Assembly (NCBI RefSeq): GCF_000283155.1
Contig: NW_004454193.1
Span: forward strand, 13,962,010 to 14,026,009
Source of the DNA: Ceratotherium simum simum
Taxonomy: Eukaryota > Chordata > Mammalia > Perissodactyla > Rhinocerotidae
DNA: 64,000 nt
Direction: 5' to 3'
Shown: positions 21,985 to 33,977 of the stretch, piece by piece
Position numbering within the stretch: position 1 is the stretch's first letter
Layout of the letters: each line of letters opens with the position of its first letter
Program-made: the position numbers and the translations under genes
Notes under the pieces: generated by a model
What the model was told of the DNA's origin: nothing
Databases searched by the model: none
The model's input: only the letters and a program-made list of their open reading frames with translations

Positions 21985-24445
21985 TAGGGAAGACAGTTCT
22001 ATGAATATCAATTAGATCAAGGTGGTTGATAGTGTTGTTCAAAGCTACATCCTTACTGGTTTTCTATTTGTTCTATCAATTATTGAGAGAGTGGTATGAA
22101 GATCTCTGTTATTGTGGATTTGTCTATTCCTCTGTGTGGTTTTGTTGTTTTTGATTTAAGTATTTTGAAGTTCTGTTATTAGGTGCATAAATGTTTGGCA
22201 AAGAATGGGCTTTTATATAATTATGAAATGACCTTCTTTGCCTATGGTAACATATTTGCTCTGAAATCTACTGATATTAATATTATATAATATTGATTAA
22301 TATTAATATTCAGCTTTTCAAAATTAGTGTTAGCATAATATATCTTTTTCCATTCTTTTAATTTTAACCTATTTGTGTCTTTACAAAGAGTATTTCTTGC
22401 AGCCAGGGTATGGTTGGTTCTTGCTTTTTTAACCTATGGGCTATTTACTATTTGCATTTAATATGAATATTTATATGATTAATTTTACATCTATCAATTT
22501 ACTACTTGTTTTGTGTTTGTCTCATCTCTTTATGGTTCCTTTTTCCCTGTTTTTCTGCCTTCTTTTGGATTAATGCAGTATTTTTTTATAATTCCATTTT
22601 ATATCATTTTTGGGGGCTTATTAGCTACAACTCTTTCTTTTGTTATTTCAGTGGTTGTTTTGGAGTTTACAGCGTCCATCATAACCTTTCAAAATCTACC
22701 TTCAAGTGACATATCATTTCATGTCTAATGTAAGAAACTTACGGTAGTGTACTTACATTTATCCCCTCCTGAAATTTGTGTTCTTATTGTCATATAATTT
22801 GCTTCTATATATGTTAGTAAACTCCCCATTAAATTGTTATTATTTTTGTTTAAACAATCAATTGTCTTTTAAAGAAATTTAAATGCGAGGCAAATATCTT
22901 ATATATTTACCCATATAGATACCACTTGCAGTGCTGTTCTTTGTGTAGAGGTAGATTTCCAAATAGTATGATTTTGCTTCTGTCTAAAGAACATCTTTAT
23001 AACCTTTCTTACAACGTGAGCTATTGATGATTAATTCTTTCAGCTGTTCTATGTCAGAAAAAGTATTTCTTTTGTCTCTATTTTGATGAATAGTTTTGCT
23101 GGGTAAAGAATTCTAGGTTTGACCTTTTTGTGTGTGTGCACAATGTGTACTTTTAAGATTTTTCTCTTTATCACTGGTTTTGAGTTGTTGGATTATGATC
23201 TGCCATGGTGTTGTGCTTGGAGTTTATTGAACTTCTTGGATCTGTGAATTTTTCATTTTAATCAAATTTTGAAATTATTTAGCCATTATTTTTTTAAATC
23301 CATTTTTCTGTATCTTACCCCACTTCTGGAATTATAACTGCACATATATTAGGTCACTTGAACTTGTTTCACAATTCATTGGTGATTTTTTAAAAATTCT
23401 GTTTCTCTGTTTTTCTTTTTTTAATAATTGCTATTGCTATGTCTTCAAATTCACTGTTCATTTTTTTCTGCAATATTTAATCTTCCTTAACTTCCATCCA
23501 CTATATACTTCTCCTCAGACATAATTTTCATCTCAAGAAATTTGATTTGTCTTTTTTATGTCTTAAATGTCTCCATTTCTCTTTTGGCTCATTTAAAATA
23601 CAGTTATAACAACATATAACAATGTTCTTTTCTTTTAATTGTAATAATTGTGTCACTTCTGGATCAGTTTCAGTTAATTTATTTATCTTCTCATCATAGG
23701 ACCATATTTTCCAGATTTTTTTTTTGCGTGTCTAATAATCTTATTGTATGCCAAACATTATGAATTTTATTATGCTGGGTGCTATTTCTCTATTCTCATA
23801 AATATTATTAAGCCCTGTTTTGGGATGCAGTTATGGAAACTTAGAAGCATTTTGGTCCTTCTAGGTCTTACTCTTATGATTTCATATGTGGGATTAGATC
23901 AGTGCTCAGAGTAAGTAAGGTTATTTCCCTGTGGATTATCCCCAATGTCCCATGAGTCGTGAAGATTCCCAGTCTGGCTGTTGGGAGCAAGCACTACTCT
24001 GGACCTCCATAAGTGACGGGCACTGTTAACTTTTACGTTTCTCAGTGGTCATCTGCCTGGTTTCAGGTTGTTTCCTCTCATGCGTGTGATGATAAACAAT
24101 GCAGACCCTTTGCAGATATGTGTCATTTTCTGTGTGTGTAGCTTTCTCCTCAGTTCCTTTGTCCTGTGAACTTTATCCATCAATGTATCTTCAATTCAGG
24201 GAGAGCTGCATACTGCCTGGGTTTTGCTACCTGCACTCTGCCTGGAAACTTTCTCAGGACCTTAAGCAAAGCCAATAGCAGGGTGGTCCTTGTTTGCTTG
24301 CCAACCCTCAGGCCTGATGCCTTGGTTTTCTGATAACCAATGTCTTCAAAAACTTTTATTTCAACGATGTTATTTGTTTTATGATGGTTTCAGGTCAAAG
24401 GTAAATCCAGTTCCTGTTATTTCATCTTTTCGGAAGCAGATGTAT
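21985..24445 (-). mobile_element. Old L1M element, 5' UTR and 5' region, antisense
   Basis: Landmarks on the plus strand, read as the reverse of an ancient L1 5' region: 'ctatcaattattgagagagt', 'ttctgttattaggtgcataa', 'tgctctgaaatctactgata', 'gaatagttttgctgggtaaa', 'tgccaaacattatgaatttt', 'gttttgggatgcagttatgg', and at the right end 'ggtaaatccagttcctgtta' with 'cggaagcagatg', which is the extreme L1M 5' end. About 2.4 kb survives and the coding frame is fully broken. The promoter end faces right. Confidence 0.78.
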
Positions 24446-24454
24446 CATCCTTCA

Positions 24455-24735
24455 GTTTCAAGCTCAAATTTCACCACCTCAGACAGGGCTTGCTGTGAAC
24501 TTTCCTCCCCTTACTTTCCCTCATGTCCCCAGCTATTACATCCCTTCCGTATTTCCCTCACATCAATTCTCCCAATCTGTAATCACATTTTAATTATTTG
24601 CATTCTTATCCTCTTTTTCCTCTCTTGACTAGACAATTTCATTCATCACACACAGACTGCTAGAATCCCAGAAGTTATGTGCATGGTACATAATAATCAC
24701 TTATTAAATATTGGTTGAATAAATGAATAACTCTC
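24455..24735 (+). mobile_element. L2 LINE 3' end
   Basis: 'ttcaagctcaaatttcacca' through 'gaactttcctccccttactt' to 'atggtacataataatcactt' and 'attggttgaataaatgaata' is the L2 3' end including the terminal tgaat repeats. The 112-codon frame here (24290-24628) straddles this and the preceding L1 and is not a gene. Confidence 0.75.
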
Positions 24736-25535
24736 AATCATGTTATTCTGTCTCCTACTTGTATTTGCTTGTCTTATTATTTAAAATTTAACATTCTCTG
24801 CATGCATTGTCTACTGAGGAACTTTGTTAACCAGAATATTGAGTTAAGTGAAGAGGTGAATTGCAATTCTCCGGATCTCTTCTTTGCAATGGAGTCACCC
24901 AGCTGGCTGATCTGCATTCAAAAGCAGGGTGAAAACTGAGTACTTGTCCATGGAAAGCTTTCCAGGTGCACACTGTATGCACACCATCCACGCTGCTATC
25001 CTCCTTCCGCTGGCACTGCTCCCTGCATTGTATACTTGAAATGAGTTTGCTTTAGTAGAAAGTGGGAAATAAGCAGGAGATTGTTGAGAGGTCAACACGG
25101 CAAGGTAGACTCACCTAGTAATGACATAGGAGGTGACATATGTCTCCTGCTACTGTGACCTTTCTCTCCCTCCAGCAACACAGATTACTCTGAAAAACGA
25201 ACACAGTTAAAAGGAGAAAAAAATCGAGCCATCAACCTGGGACACTGTTTAGTGACAACCAGCTTGGTTACAGTTCTTTCTCTAACATGAAATGCTGTTG
25301 GATTTTTAAAATTATTTCTCTTGCTTTTCTTTCAAGCAGAGAGCTCCAAAGCTAGAATTGATTTGGATATAACTTTCTTTTCAAACTTCCTACGTTTAAT
25401 GAAAGTTTGCTGTGTTTTTTTTATTTATTTATTCAGTATTGCAGTATTTTATTTTATCTATTTTATTTTTTTTTGTTTGTTTCTTTGAAGTCAGAGGGAA
25501 AGTTTGCTATGTTTAAATGGAGGGAGAAGAAGCAA
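24736..25535. other. Unique intergenic DNA
   Basis: Nothing named. A T-rich patch lies at 25417-25485. The 67-codon minus frame at 24895-25098 has no domain. Confidence 0.4.
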
Positions 25536-25650
25536 GGATTACTAAACACCTACTTGTTTCTAGGGACTATGATGGATCCTTTGACTCAGGGAATAGAGAC
25601 ATGCAAAACAGAGTTACGGAAGTCACAGTCTAATTGGATTAAGTAGATAA
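25536..25650 (-). mobile_element. L2-like fragment, antisense
   Basis: 'aacacctacttgtttctagg', 'atagagacatgcaaaacaga' and 'gaagtcacagtctaattgg' resemble the reversed L2 3' end. Confidence 0.42.
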
Positions 25651-25864
25651 GTAGTGCTAAAAATTTGATTGACATTTGTATGCGATAAATAAAGTGTTAT
25701 GGGACGAGAATAGACAAGTCGTGGACTCTGAGGCCATAGCATATAATAGTGGGAACTGAAGAAAATATTGTATTAGAAATTTCTTAGTTATAAATGATTA
25801 TATAGCTACAGACATTAGGAAAATTCTGATGTAGCAGAAATGGGTTATAGAACTTTAGACGAAT

Positions 25865-26005
25865 TCGGTCGGGTGGAGACACTAATCCCTAACCTCACTG
25901 AGGTTAGGGATCAGACTGAAGGTCACACAGTTGGTAAGTATAAGAGAAGGACTTAAAGCCAGTTCTCTGAGATCTAAAAGGTGAGGCTCTTTGTTCTATC
26001 ATATT
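25865..26005 (-). mobile_element. MIR SINE, antisense, carrying a perfect inverted repeat
   Basis: 'ctgaaggtcacacagttggt' , 'aagtataagagaaggactta' and 'aagccagttctctgagatct' are the reversed MIR core. To its left, 25885-25911 is a perfect 13-bp inverted repeat around one base. Confidence 0.62.
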
Positions 26006-27654
26006 ACCTATACATAGCAATATTTGTGTTTTTAAAAGAATGCCCTCTTGCTGTAATATAGGTTAGGTGATCAAGCTGTGTTAAATCAAGTCCCTGGTGT
26101 TTATGTAGTCAGAATTATGCACAATTGAGTGACTTAAAAATCAACACCCAGAAGACACTGGACCTTTCTACCATGCTTCTTATGCTGAGACTTCCATCCG
26201 TGAGTGATTTTTTTGCTTTGAATTTAATGCTGACTTTGTTCAAGCAGAAAATAGATTTGAAGACAATGAAAAATGTACCACTTTATTTCCCTAAGGCCTT
26301 CCCTGCACAGTAGGCCTTGAACAAACCTAATTTTATAGAGAGAGACAAACCACGAACTTGATCTTCAAATGCAAAAATTTATTGTTTTTTTCCCTAAATT
26401 ATTTTACTAAGTATTGATTCTCTGATTTTTATTATCCATTTTCAAATCACAGGGCTCAGTGTAGAATTTGCTTACATTCTGGTAACAAAATTCATAATCA
26501 AAAGGGAAGAAGGAAATAATCCCACCATGGTGCATGTAATTTTTCTGTCCAAGGGAACCTTATAAATTGCTGATAAAAATAAATTGTAGTGAATGAGAAA
26601 ATCATAAAATGCAAAATATCAAAGGATTCTCAGCAATAACTTGGTCCAGTGATTTTTTTTTTTTTTTCACTCCTGAGGGAGAAAAGATAAGATTTTTTGA
26701 GAAGGAGCATTTTGATTGCAGTTTTTCCACACGGGCACCATGTTTTGGAAGATTTTCCAATACAATAACATCACATTTATTGAGAAACAATGGTTATACT
26801 GAATTTGATCAATTTAAAAAATGGGAAATTGTGCAGTTTGAGATCATTAGCAATGATCTCAAAACAAAACAATTCTCTAAGGTCCAAATTATTCTTGACT
26901 CTTAAGAAAACCTAGAAAGTCTGGGTGTATGATTTCCATGGTTGGTTTCAGTGGGTTTTATGATGGCATATCCCCTTAAAGGAAGATGAAAGAAGAAAAG
27001 ACAATTGAGTCATTTTTGGAGTAAAGAACATAGAATAAAGTCAGGCTGAGACCAAATTGCACCTTCAAGGCCACAGAAAGAAATGTTAGAAATACATAAA
27101 AATGGAACTGACAATTAGGAGCATGTAGAGGTTGAAGGTGTGGGTAAACTTAGATCAGCAGAAGATCCGAGTTTGGCAGAATACCTGTGCAAAATCAACG
27201 GATTGTTCATTGCTGGTGTCTCTTCACTATTCGGTGCTTCATAAATATGATAGCTTAAGTATCTACAGAAAAGGATGTCAAATAGGAGCCTATAAAACAT
27301 GTCTGAACTTTAGATGTCTTAGTTGGGTCCCCAAAGTATTTTTAAAATTATGAAAATTCTCTTATAGCCTCTATTTCCTGTATTTCTAGAAAAATTTCAA
27401 GAAACAGGACCTGCGTTACAATATGGCATCAATTTTAATACTTACATGGTGGCTTCACCCTTGAAACAGCATAGTGCGTGCTTTCCAATTCAAAGTCTCC
27501 AGCGTTCTCTATTATCTTATAATCAGGCCACTTAACTCATTTAAATAATTATGTAATCTAATAATTTAAATAGTTTGGCCTCTGATGCATTTGAGTTTGT
27601 CTTATGCTATAAATTGTTAAGACACTGAATTTTAAGGTCACGTTTTTTAAGCTC
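26006..27654. other. Repeat-poor intergenic DNA
   Basis: 1.6 kb with no repeat family except a T run at 26652-26667. It contains the 12-bp-stem hairpin at 26837-26863. A plus frame of 98 codons (26609-26905) runs through that T tract and the hairpin and has no domain. Confidence 0.45.
26837..26863. repeat. Perfect hairpin-forming inverted repeat
   Basis: Arms tttgagatcatt (26837-26848) and aatgatctcaaa (26852-26863) are fully complementary with a 3-nt loop (agc). No following T run in the right place for a bacterial terminator, and the context is a vertebrate genome, so no role is claimed. Confidence 0.85.
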
Positions 27655-27775
27655 TAATGGGCACCTAGGACCTTGCTGAGATGCAGATTGAGATTCAAAA
27701 GGTTTGGCAATTCTAGCAAATTCCCAGACAATACCAATGCTGATGGTATGCTGACCGTACTTTAAGGAATGAGAG
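27655..27775. mobile_element. hAT-Charlie-type MER fragment
   Basis: 'gagatgcagattgagattca', 'ttctagcaaattcccagaca' and 'ccaatgctgatggtatgctg' follow the order of a MER hAT element (…aacaagttcccaggtgatgctgatgctg…). Confidence 0.5.
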
Positions 27776-29363
27776 CTTAAAGCTAGTGTCTTCTGGGGCC
27801 TGAGAAAAGGGCTTATGTGAAACTAGTTCATTTAGTAATGTGATACTGGAGAATAAGAATACAAGGCAGCTAAGAGAAACAGAGAAGGAGTGAAAGCCAA
27901 TACAAGCATAGATTATCAGGATGAATAACTAAAGATAAATCCCACTGGGAACTTTTGAAGAGTTTTATGAAATACATACCAAACTTTACTGCCTGGGGGA
28001 TAAAAAGAGGAATATGTATTCATCCAATCTTATTCCCATTGGCCAAAAGTAGCTCCACGAGCCTGCCCCTCTAGTTTGCACATAAATGATTAGAACATTT
28101 TTCTATGGCAGTCCCATCTGTACACATCAAAGAAGCCCTAGTGCATGAAACAAAAATATTTACAACATGGACCAAGACAATGTGTGGTTCATGTTGCTCC
28201 TGCAGAAAGTTAGCCAAGGCCTACCTGAAACCAATTGTCATAGGAGTGACTGGGTGGCCAAAATGATGTTGAGGTGATGTGCAAGAACTGTAAGATGCAG
28301 TGTGCTTTATTACGACTGGTTGGTGCCCTGAGCCTGAGCACTTGGCCACAAAACTCATGTCTCTTTGAGGCAAAAACCAAATGGTCCCTCATCACTATGC
28401 CACACTACTTTCCCCAAAGCGAAGTCATGATTTTCCCGTTCTAATGGTAAGAGCATAGGCACACTGCTAGACAGTAAGTGTGTGGGGAGAAGGTAAGTAT
28501 TTTCACATTTTCCCTTTCAGAAGAGTAGATGGCCTTTAAGGGACCAGTAAAAGTCAGTGTGGTCTTTTCCTGTTCCAGAATTTCTGTGGCCCCTCCAGTG
28601 CCTTCCAGTTCATGAAATGGTGGCGAGTTGCTAGAGAATCAGATCCAATTCTTTTTTCTACTCCTTAAAAGGTAACCATTTCCTATAGTGGAATAATTGT
28701 GTTCTATTAACACATAGACCTCAGTCACACACAGCTATAGAAGAAATCTCTCTCCTTTAGAGGATTAGGCCCTTTAGCAATCTTGATGATGCTACTGAGC
28801 CAGGCTATGCCTAGCTCCCCTGAGTGAGTCTAGAGATTACCACTACTACCTTAACAGTGGCATAGAAACCAAGCACCTCTGGGTTTAGACAGCTGGGTTT
28901 TTTTGCTTCCCCTAGTATATGTCTAAAACAAGAGTGGAATGACAGCCTACTAAAGCAGTGATATTCCCCAATTAATTAGAATGTTTCCAAAGCTTTAGAT
29001 GGTACAATAAACATTCACACCAGAATTCATTGTCTTCCTCAGGTTAGGGCTGATAACTTAAGTTCTCTGCTTAACTGTGATGCCTACATTATTTTCCCCT
29101 TAGGATGACAAAAGGTTACTGAAACCTAGGGGATTTTTAATGTGTCAGTAGCACATAGACAGCCTCACACATGAGTTCCGATCTGTTTTGGAGTATGAGA
29201 AACTGACATCTTCAAAAGCCTTTGGGATTCAATAGAGCATCAAATGACCTACATTTGGCAAGATGCCATATTGTATGGAGAGAAGAGCTTTGGCCCGAGT
29301 GTGAGAATAAATTCTCTGAATTCTTGAATTGAATTCCAGCTACTCTTCAAAACAAAATGTATG
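27776..29363. other. Unique intergenic DNA
   Basis: 1.6 kb without a recognised repeat or exon. Frames up to 61 codons only. Confidence 0.45.
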
Positions 29364-29378
29364 ACTTTAGATTTCTTT

Positions 29379-29635
29379 CTTTTTTTTTTTTTTTTGTGAG
29401 AAAGACCAGCCCTGAGCTAACATCCGACGCCAATCCTCCTCTTTTTTTTTTCTCTGAGGAAGACTGGCCCTGAGCTAACATCCGTGCCCATCTTCCTCTA
29501 CTTTGTATGAGACGCCACCACAGCATGGCTCAACAAGCAGTGCATCGGTGCACGCCCAGAATCCAAACTGGCGAACCCTGGGCCGCTGCAGCGGAGCGCA
29601 AGCACTTAACCACTAGCGCCACCAGGCCGGCCCCA
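29379..29635 (-). mobile_element. ERE SINE, type B tail, antisense
   Basis: A T run, two tandem copies of the tail unit ('gaccagccctgagctaacat', 'gaagactggccctgagctaa'), 'gagacgccaccacagcatgg', and the head …'ccaccaggccggcccc'. The 15-bp flanks actttagatttcttt at 29364-29378 and 29636-29650 are identical. Inserted on the minus strand. Confidence 0.94.
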
Positions 29636-29792
29636 ACTTTAGATTTCTTTTGATGCCCAAACTTCAGTTTCCTCATACTCAAAACAAGGAAAATATTATT
29701 CTTGTTCATATGTCAGGATTTCAAGGGAAGCAAATATAGTTTTGCCCCACACCACACACTGGAGTGTGAAGATAACATATTAAAAGACGGCA

Positions 29793-30006
29793 GGGGCCGG
29801 CCCTGTGGCTTAGCGGTTAAGTGCGCGCGCTCCGCTGCTGGCAGCCCGGGTTTGGATCCCGGGCGCGCACCGACGCACCACTTCTCCGGCCATGCTGAGG
29901 CCGCGTCCCACATACAGCAACTAGAAGGATGTGCAGCTATGACATACAACTATCTACTGGGGCTTTGGGGGTAAAAAATAAAAATAAATAAAATCTTTAA
30001 AAAAAA
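29793..30006 (+). mobile_element. ERE SINE, type A
   Basis: Starts ggggccggccctgtggctta, with the B-box-like 'ggtttggatcccgggc', 'ctgaggccgcgtcccacata' and an aaataaataaaatc/A tail. The 11-bp flanks aaaagacggca at 29782-29792 and 30007-30017 are identical. It lies only 143 bp downstream of the preceding ERE. Confidence 0.94.
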
Positions 30007-30017
30007 AAAAGACGGCA

Positions 30018-31279
30018 AGGCTCTTTATAACCATAAAAGGATCATATGAGGGTTTGTTCTGGGTTTTGGCAAATCACAAAAGAGGTAATGCGTGTTTTCA
30101 ATTCTTTCATTATACCTTATAACATATCACTTTCCTTTCAATGTCCTTTTTATTACTTTATAGTCTCTCTTCATTATTTTAAAAGGTCTTGTTCACCCAG
30201 CTAACACTCTGGTTAGAAATCAATAATCACAAAAAGTGTTGATAATGTTGGCAATGATGATGATGATATAATACTTTGCACGTGAATATTACAATTTAAA
30301 AATAATATGAGTATCTATTGTTTACAACAATGACTGTATAAAAAAGACTTCATTTTTCATTTTGTCCTTGAAGCTCTAAAAGTATAGGTCTTTTGATCTG
30401 ACTAGCATAGTTAGTAAGGTGTGGTTCCATAACTTGAAGCAGGTGTGTCTGGCACAAAGCCATTGCTCTTTCTGCCATCACAATGATGACTGCACAGCCA
30501 CAAATTCAATCCAGCATTTTATTCATCCTCCTCAAAAGAGGCTGAGTTTGGGCTAGCATGCAAGTGAGAGTGAGCAGTCTAGGGATTTGCCCATACTTTC
30601 TGAGGTGTAACCTCCAGGAACTCCACTCATGTTCTCACAGAAAAGAGTCAAGAAAGATGCACTCTTAGCTCTAACTAAGGGAGAAAGTAATCATTGTGAA
30701 ATATGCTCAGATCATTCTCGATAACAAAGGCCTAATCTCCAAGGTAAAGACTTTACCAGAAGCTTATGTAACCTGAGGAGAGGGCATTTCTTTGTCTCTA
30801 TGTCCCTCTCGTTTTTCTGTTTTAGAGTAAGAGAGAAAACAAAAGTCAAGAAACATTGAGAATGTCAGATCCAAGAGACACAGGTCCATTAAATGAAATT
30901 TAATCATATGATTATAGAATATTTCCTCTTTCCTACATCTTACCACCATGCAAATAGGGCTCCAATATAACAGCAGTGGATTATAGTTGAAAGAGCTGCA
31001 AAAGACAGACTCCATCTAAGAAATTCTTAGGGAATCTCAATGACAACAGGATGACAAAAAACAAAGGACAGTAGAGGAAATGTTAGCTTCTGGCACCTAC
31101 AGCTGCAGCAAACAGTAAACAGCCCAATCCTGACCAGGTTACATGAAATATTGTGTTAAAGGTTTATTTAACTCAGTTCTTATTACCTGATACATCATGC
31201 CCATCTTTCATCAAAAAAATTACAAAGCATGTTAAAATGTAGGAAAAAACATAGTCTGAAGAGACAACACAAGAATGAG
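30018..31279. other. Unique intergenic DNA
   Basis: No repeat named. A gat-rich patch (gatgatgatgata) is at about 30257. Confidence 0.42.
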
Positions 31280-31707
31280 AATCAGACTCAGATATGACAC
31301 GGGTGTTGAATTTATCAACATTAAACATGGAACTTAAAATAACTATGATTAATAAGATAAGGACTCTAACTGAAAAGTAGACAACATGTCAGAACAGATG
31401 GGTAACATAAAATTACCAACCAGAGAGATGGAAACTATAAGAAACTCGAAAAAACAAAGCTAGACACCAAAATAGTGTAATAAAAGTGAAGAATAACTTC
31501 GACGGGTTCATCAGGTAGAATGGATATGGCTGATGGATGAGCCTTTAACATCTTGAAATGCCAGAGAGTAAGGACATACCAAAAACATAACGATGAGTGA
31601 CCAAAATGCGGTCTATACAGAAACTGAAATATAGTGATGTACACCTGAAATTTACACAATGCTGCAAGCCAATAGGACTCCAATGAAATAATAAAATTAA
31701 AAATAAA
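31280..31707 (+). mobile_element. L1M fragments: ORF1-like segment joined to a 3' end
   Basis: 'aacttaaaataactatgatt', 'gtagacaacatgtcagaaca', 'gatgggtaacataa' and 'agaataacttcgacgggttc' resemble the coiled-coil part of L1M ORF1. It then jumps to 'gatgtacacctgaaatttac' and 'aaaattaaaaataaag', an L1 3' end. A large internal deletion is implied. Confidence 0.6.
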
Positions 31708-32615
31708 GCCACAACAATGAGGAGTTTTTCAAAACAACTCAGGATCCAACTGAAGGAACACTCAATAGCCAAAGCTGAAATAACTTGAACAATAAAATAA
31801 ATAAATTAGGATTGGGTTATAACATGAAGTATATAATAAATACCCACGAATTCACACTTATATAAATAATTAATTGAATAACAATTAATTATAAATAAAT
31901 GCGGCAAAAGAGACAAATCTCCTATGCAGAAGATATATAATTTATATAGACACTCTGCCCTAAAGGAAGTGGAGCATAATTCCCACTCTTGAAGTTTGTG
32001 CTGTACGTAGTGACTTTCTTCTCAAGAGTGGAGGATGGAAAGAGAGATGAAAGAGTAAGTTTACAGTGGGGAAACCTGACAAACACCACCTCAGCCATGT
32101 GACGAGTTCAACATTAACCATAATAGCTCAAGTTCTTAGCACGTACCCTTGTCATGATGTGAAGGAATGACACCTTGTCTCTGTGGACTTCCTCCCGATA
32201 ATGCATAATCCCAGTCTAATCATGGGGAAAACATCGGAGGAATCACTTTTGTGGATATTCCACAAGATACCTGACCAGTACTGCTCAAAAGTGTCGAAAT
32301 TATCCAAAACAAGAAAGATCTGAGAAACTCTCATCGCGAAGAGGAGCCTAAGGAGACATGATAACTAAATGTAATGTGACATCCTTGATGGGACTCCTGA
32401 ACAGAAAAAGAACAGTGGGAAATGCTAAGGAAATGTGATTGAAGTGTGGACTTTAGTTAATGGATCAGTACTAGTTTATTAATTGTGACAAGTATATGAT
32501 AACCTAAGATCTCAAAATAGGATAAACTGGGTGTGGGGTTTGGGGAACTCTGTATACTATCTTCACCAGTTTTCTGTAAATATAAAACTGTTCTATTAAA
32601 ATTAAAAATTAAAGT
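31708..32615 (+). mobile_element. Old L1M 3' UTR, sense, about 0.9 kb
   Basis: 'caggatccaactgaaggaac', 'aatagccaaagctgaaataa', 'cacctcagccatgtgacgag', 'atacctgaccagtactgctc', 'gaggagcctaaggagacatg' and 'cagttttctgtaaatataaa' run in order to an A-rich tail (attaaaaattaaag). This is a long, well-preserved 3' UTR of an ancient L1M subfamily. Confidence 0.82.
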
Positions 32616-32674
32616 CTAATAGCATTTTTTAAAATGCAATTACATAGGGGTCGGAAGGACAAAGTATGAATTTA

Positions 32675-32709
32675 TATCTATTTATGTATCTATCTATTAT
32701 CTATCTATC

Positions 32710-32752
<43 letters not shown>
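32675..32752. repeat. (ATCT)n microsatellite
   Basis: Tetranucleotide array with about ten perfect units at 32710-32752 and interrupted units to the left. Such arrays are usually length-variable. Confidence 0.95.
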
Positions 32753-33324
32753 ATTTATTCATTCATTTAAGAAACTGGTAGAGAGTAACAACAATTGTTC
32801 ACAGTCTAATGGAATAAAAAATGTAAGGAAAACAACAATATTGTTAAAGCATAAAACCTATATATAATCTACGTATCTACTCTCTAGACCCTCCCCTTTT
32901 CAAGAATTCAGGTGAATCAAGACAGGCTAGGTACTAGCAGCCACCATCACATCTTGTCCCGATATTTTAAAAAATGCAGGAGATTATGTAGCACGGTTAA
33001 TAAAACGGCCTTTTCTTGATGCAAGTTACAAAGCTGAATATAAAACAGTTTTATTATTCATGAGTGGCTTGTTGAGAGAGATTTTCAATTTCTTCTGTTA
33101 ATTTTACTACTGAGTCTATTTTTAAAATTAAAAATAAAAAGTAATAGGGAAGTGGCAGGGAATAAGATAGAAATATAATCACTAGAGTATGAATTATTTG
33201 TTGAGGTAAATTGTTAATTTTTAAAGAGAAAAAATGTGAATATTCTTGACTTTTGTTTCAGGGAAATGTGTAATAAAATATTTGATTTGGGATATTTGCC
33301 TAAGAAGGCAGAATTGATGAAGGA
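32753..33324. other. Unique intergenic DNA
   Basis: AT-rich; nothing recognised. Confidence 0.4.
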
Positions 33325-33416
33325 AACTAACATTATCTGATAACCTATCGTGTTCCAGGCCCTCGGCTAGACATTTATAGTAATGGAATATTATTTAATT
33401 ATCACCTGTCTTAGCT

Positions 33417-33977
33417 ACCATAACAAAATAACATAGACCAGATAGGTTAAACAACAGACAATTCTCACAGTCTGAAAGCTGGGAAGTTCAAGATCAAGGT
33501 ACTGGTTGATTTGATTCCTGGTGAGGGCCCTCTTCCTGGTTTGCAGATGGTTGCCTCCTCTCTGTATCCTTACATGGTGGAGAGAGAATAAGCTCTGTTC
33601 TCTCTTCCCCTTCTTAGGAGGGCATTAATCTCATGGAGGGAGGTCCCATCCTCATGACTCCATTACTACTTACTTTCCAAAGGTCCCATCTCCAAACCCC
33701 ATCAAATTGGGGGATAGGGAGTCAACATATGCATGGTGAGGGGACATAGATACAGTCATGAGTCCCTTAACGATGGGGATATGTTCTAAGAAATAAGTCA
33801 TTAGACAATTTCATCATTGTGCGAACATCATAAGGCGTGCTTAACAAACCTAGATGGTATAGCTTACTACATACCTAGGCTCTAAGTTACTAACCTTATG
33901 GGAACACTATTGTGTATATGATCTGTCACTGATCAAAACGTTGTTACATGGTGCATGACTGTATTCAGTCCATAACA
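33417..33977 (-). mobile_element. MLT1-type (MaLR, ERVL class) solo LTR, itself split by MER2
   Basis: The plus strand starts tgtcttagctaccataacaa and ends 'cagtccataaca'. 'acagtctgaaagctgggaag', 'gagggccctcttcctggttt' and 'ccttacatggtggagag' are in reversed MLT1A-like order. The 5-bp flank tcacc occurs at 33412-33416 and 33978-33982, the duplication size expected for this class. The LTR is about 350 bp once the Tigger insert is removed. No internal MaLR sequence. Confidence 0.85.
33753..33961. mobile_element. MER2-like Tigger (TcMar) MITE inside the LTR
   Basis: The terminal inverted repeats cagtcatgagtccct… and …gtgcatgactg are clear. 'caaacctagatggtatagct' and 'actacatacctaggctc' are diagnostic of MER2. 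TA target duplications are intact at 33751-33752 and 33962-33963. Confidence 0.92.

Noticed and set aside
24290..24628. 112-codon plus-strand frame
   Set aside because: Spans the junction of an antisense L1 5' end and an L2 3' end.
26837..26863. Rho-independent terminator-like hairpin
   Set aside because: The genome is mammalian, and the stem is AT-rich with no T run after it on the plus strand.
32675..32752. Regular repeat array resembling CRISPR
   Set aside because: It is a 4-bp microsatellite without spacers in a vertebrate genome.
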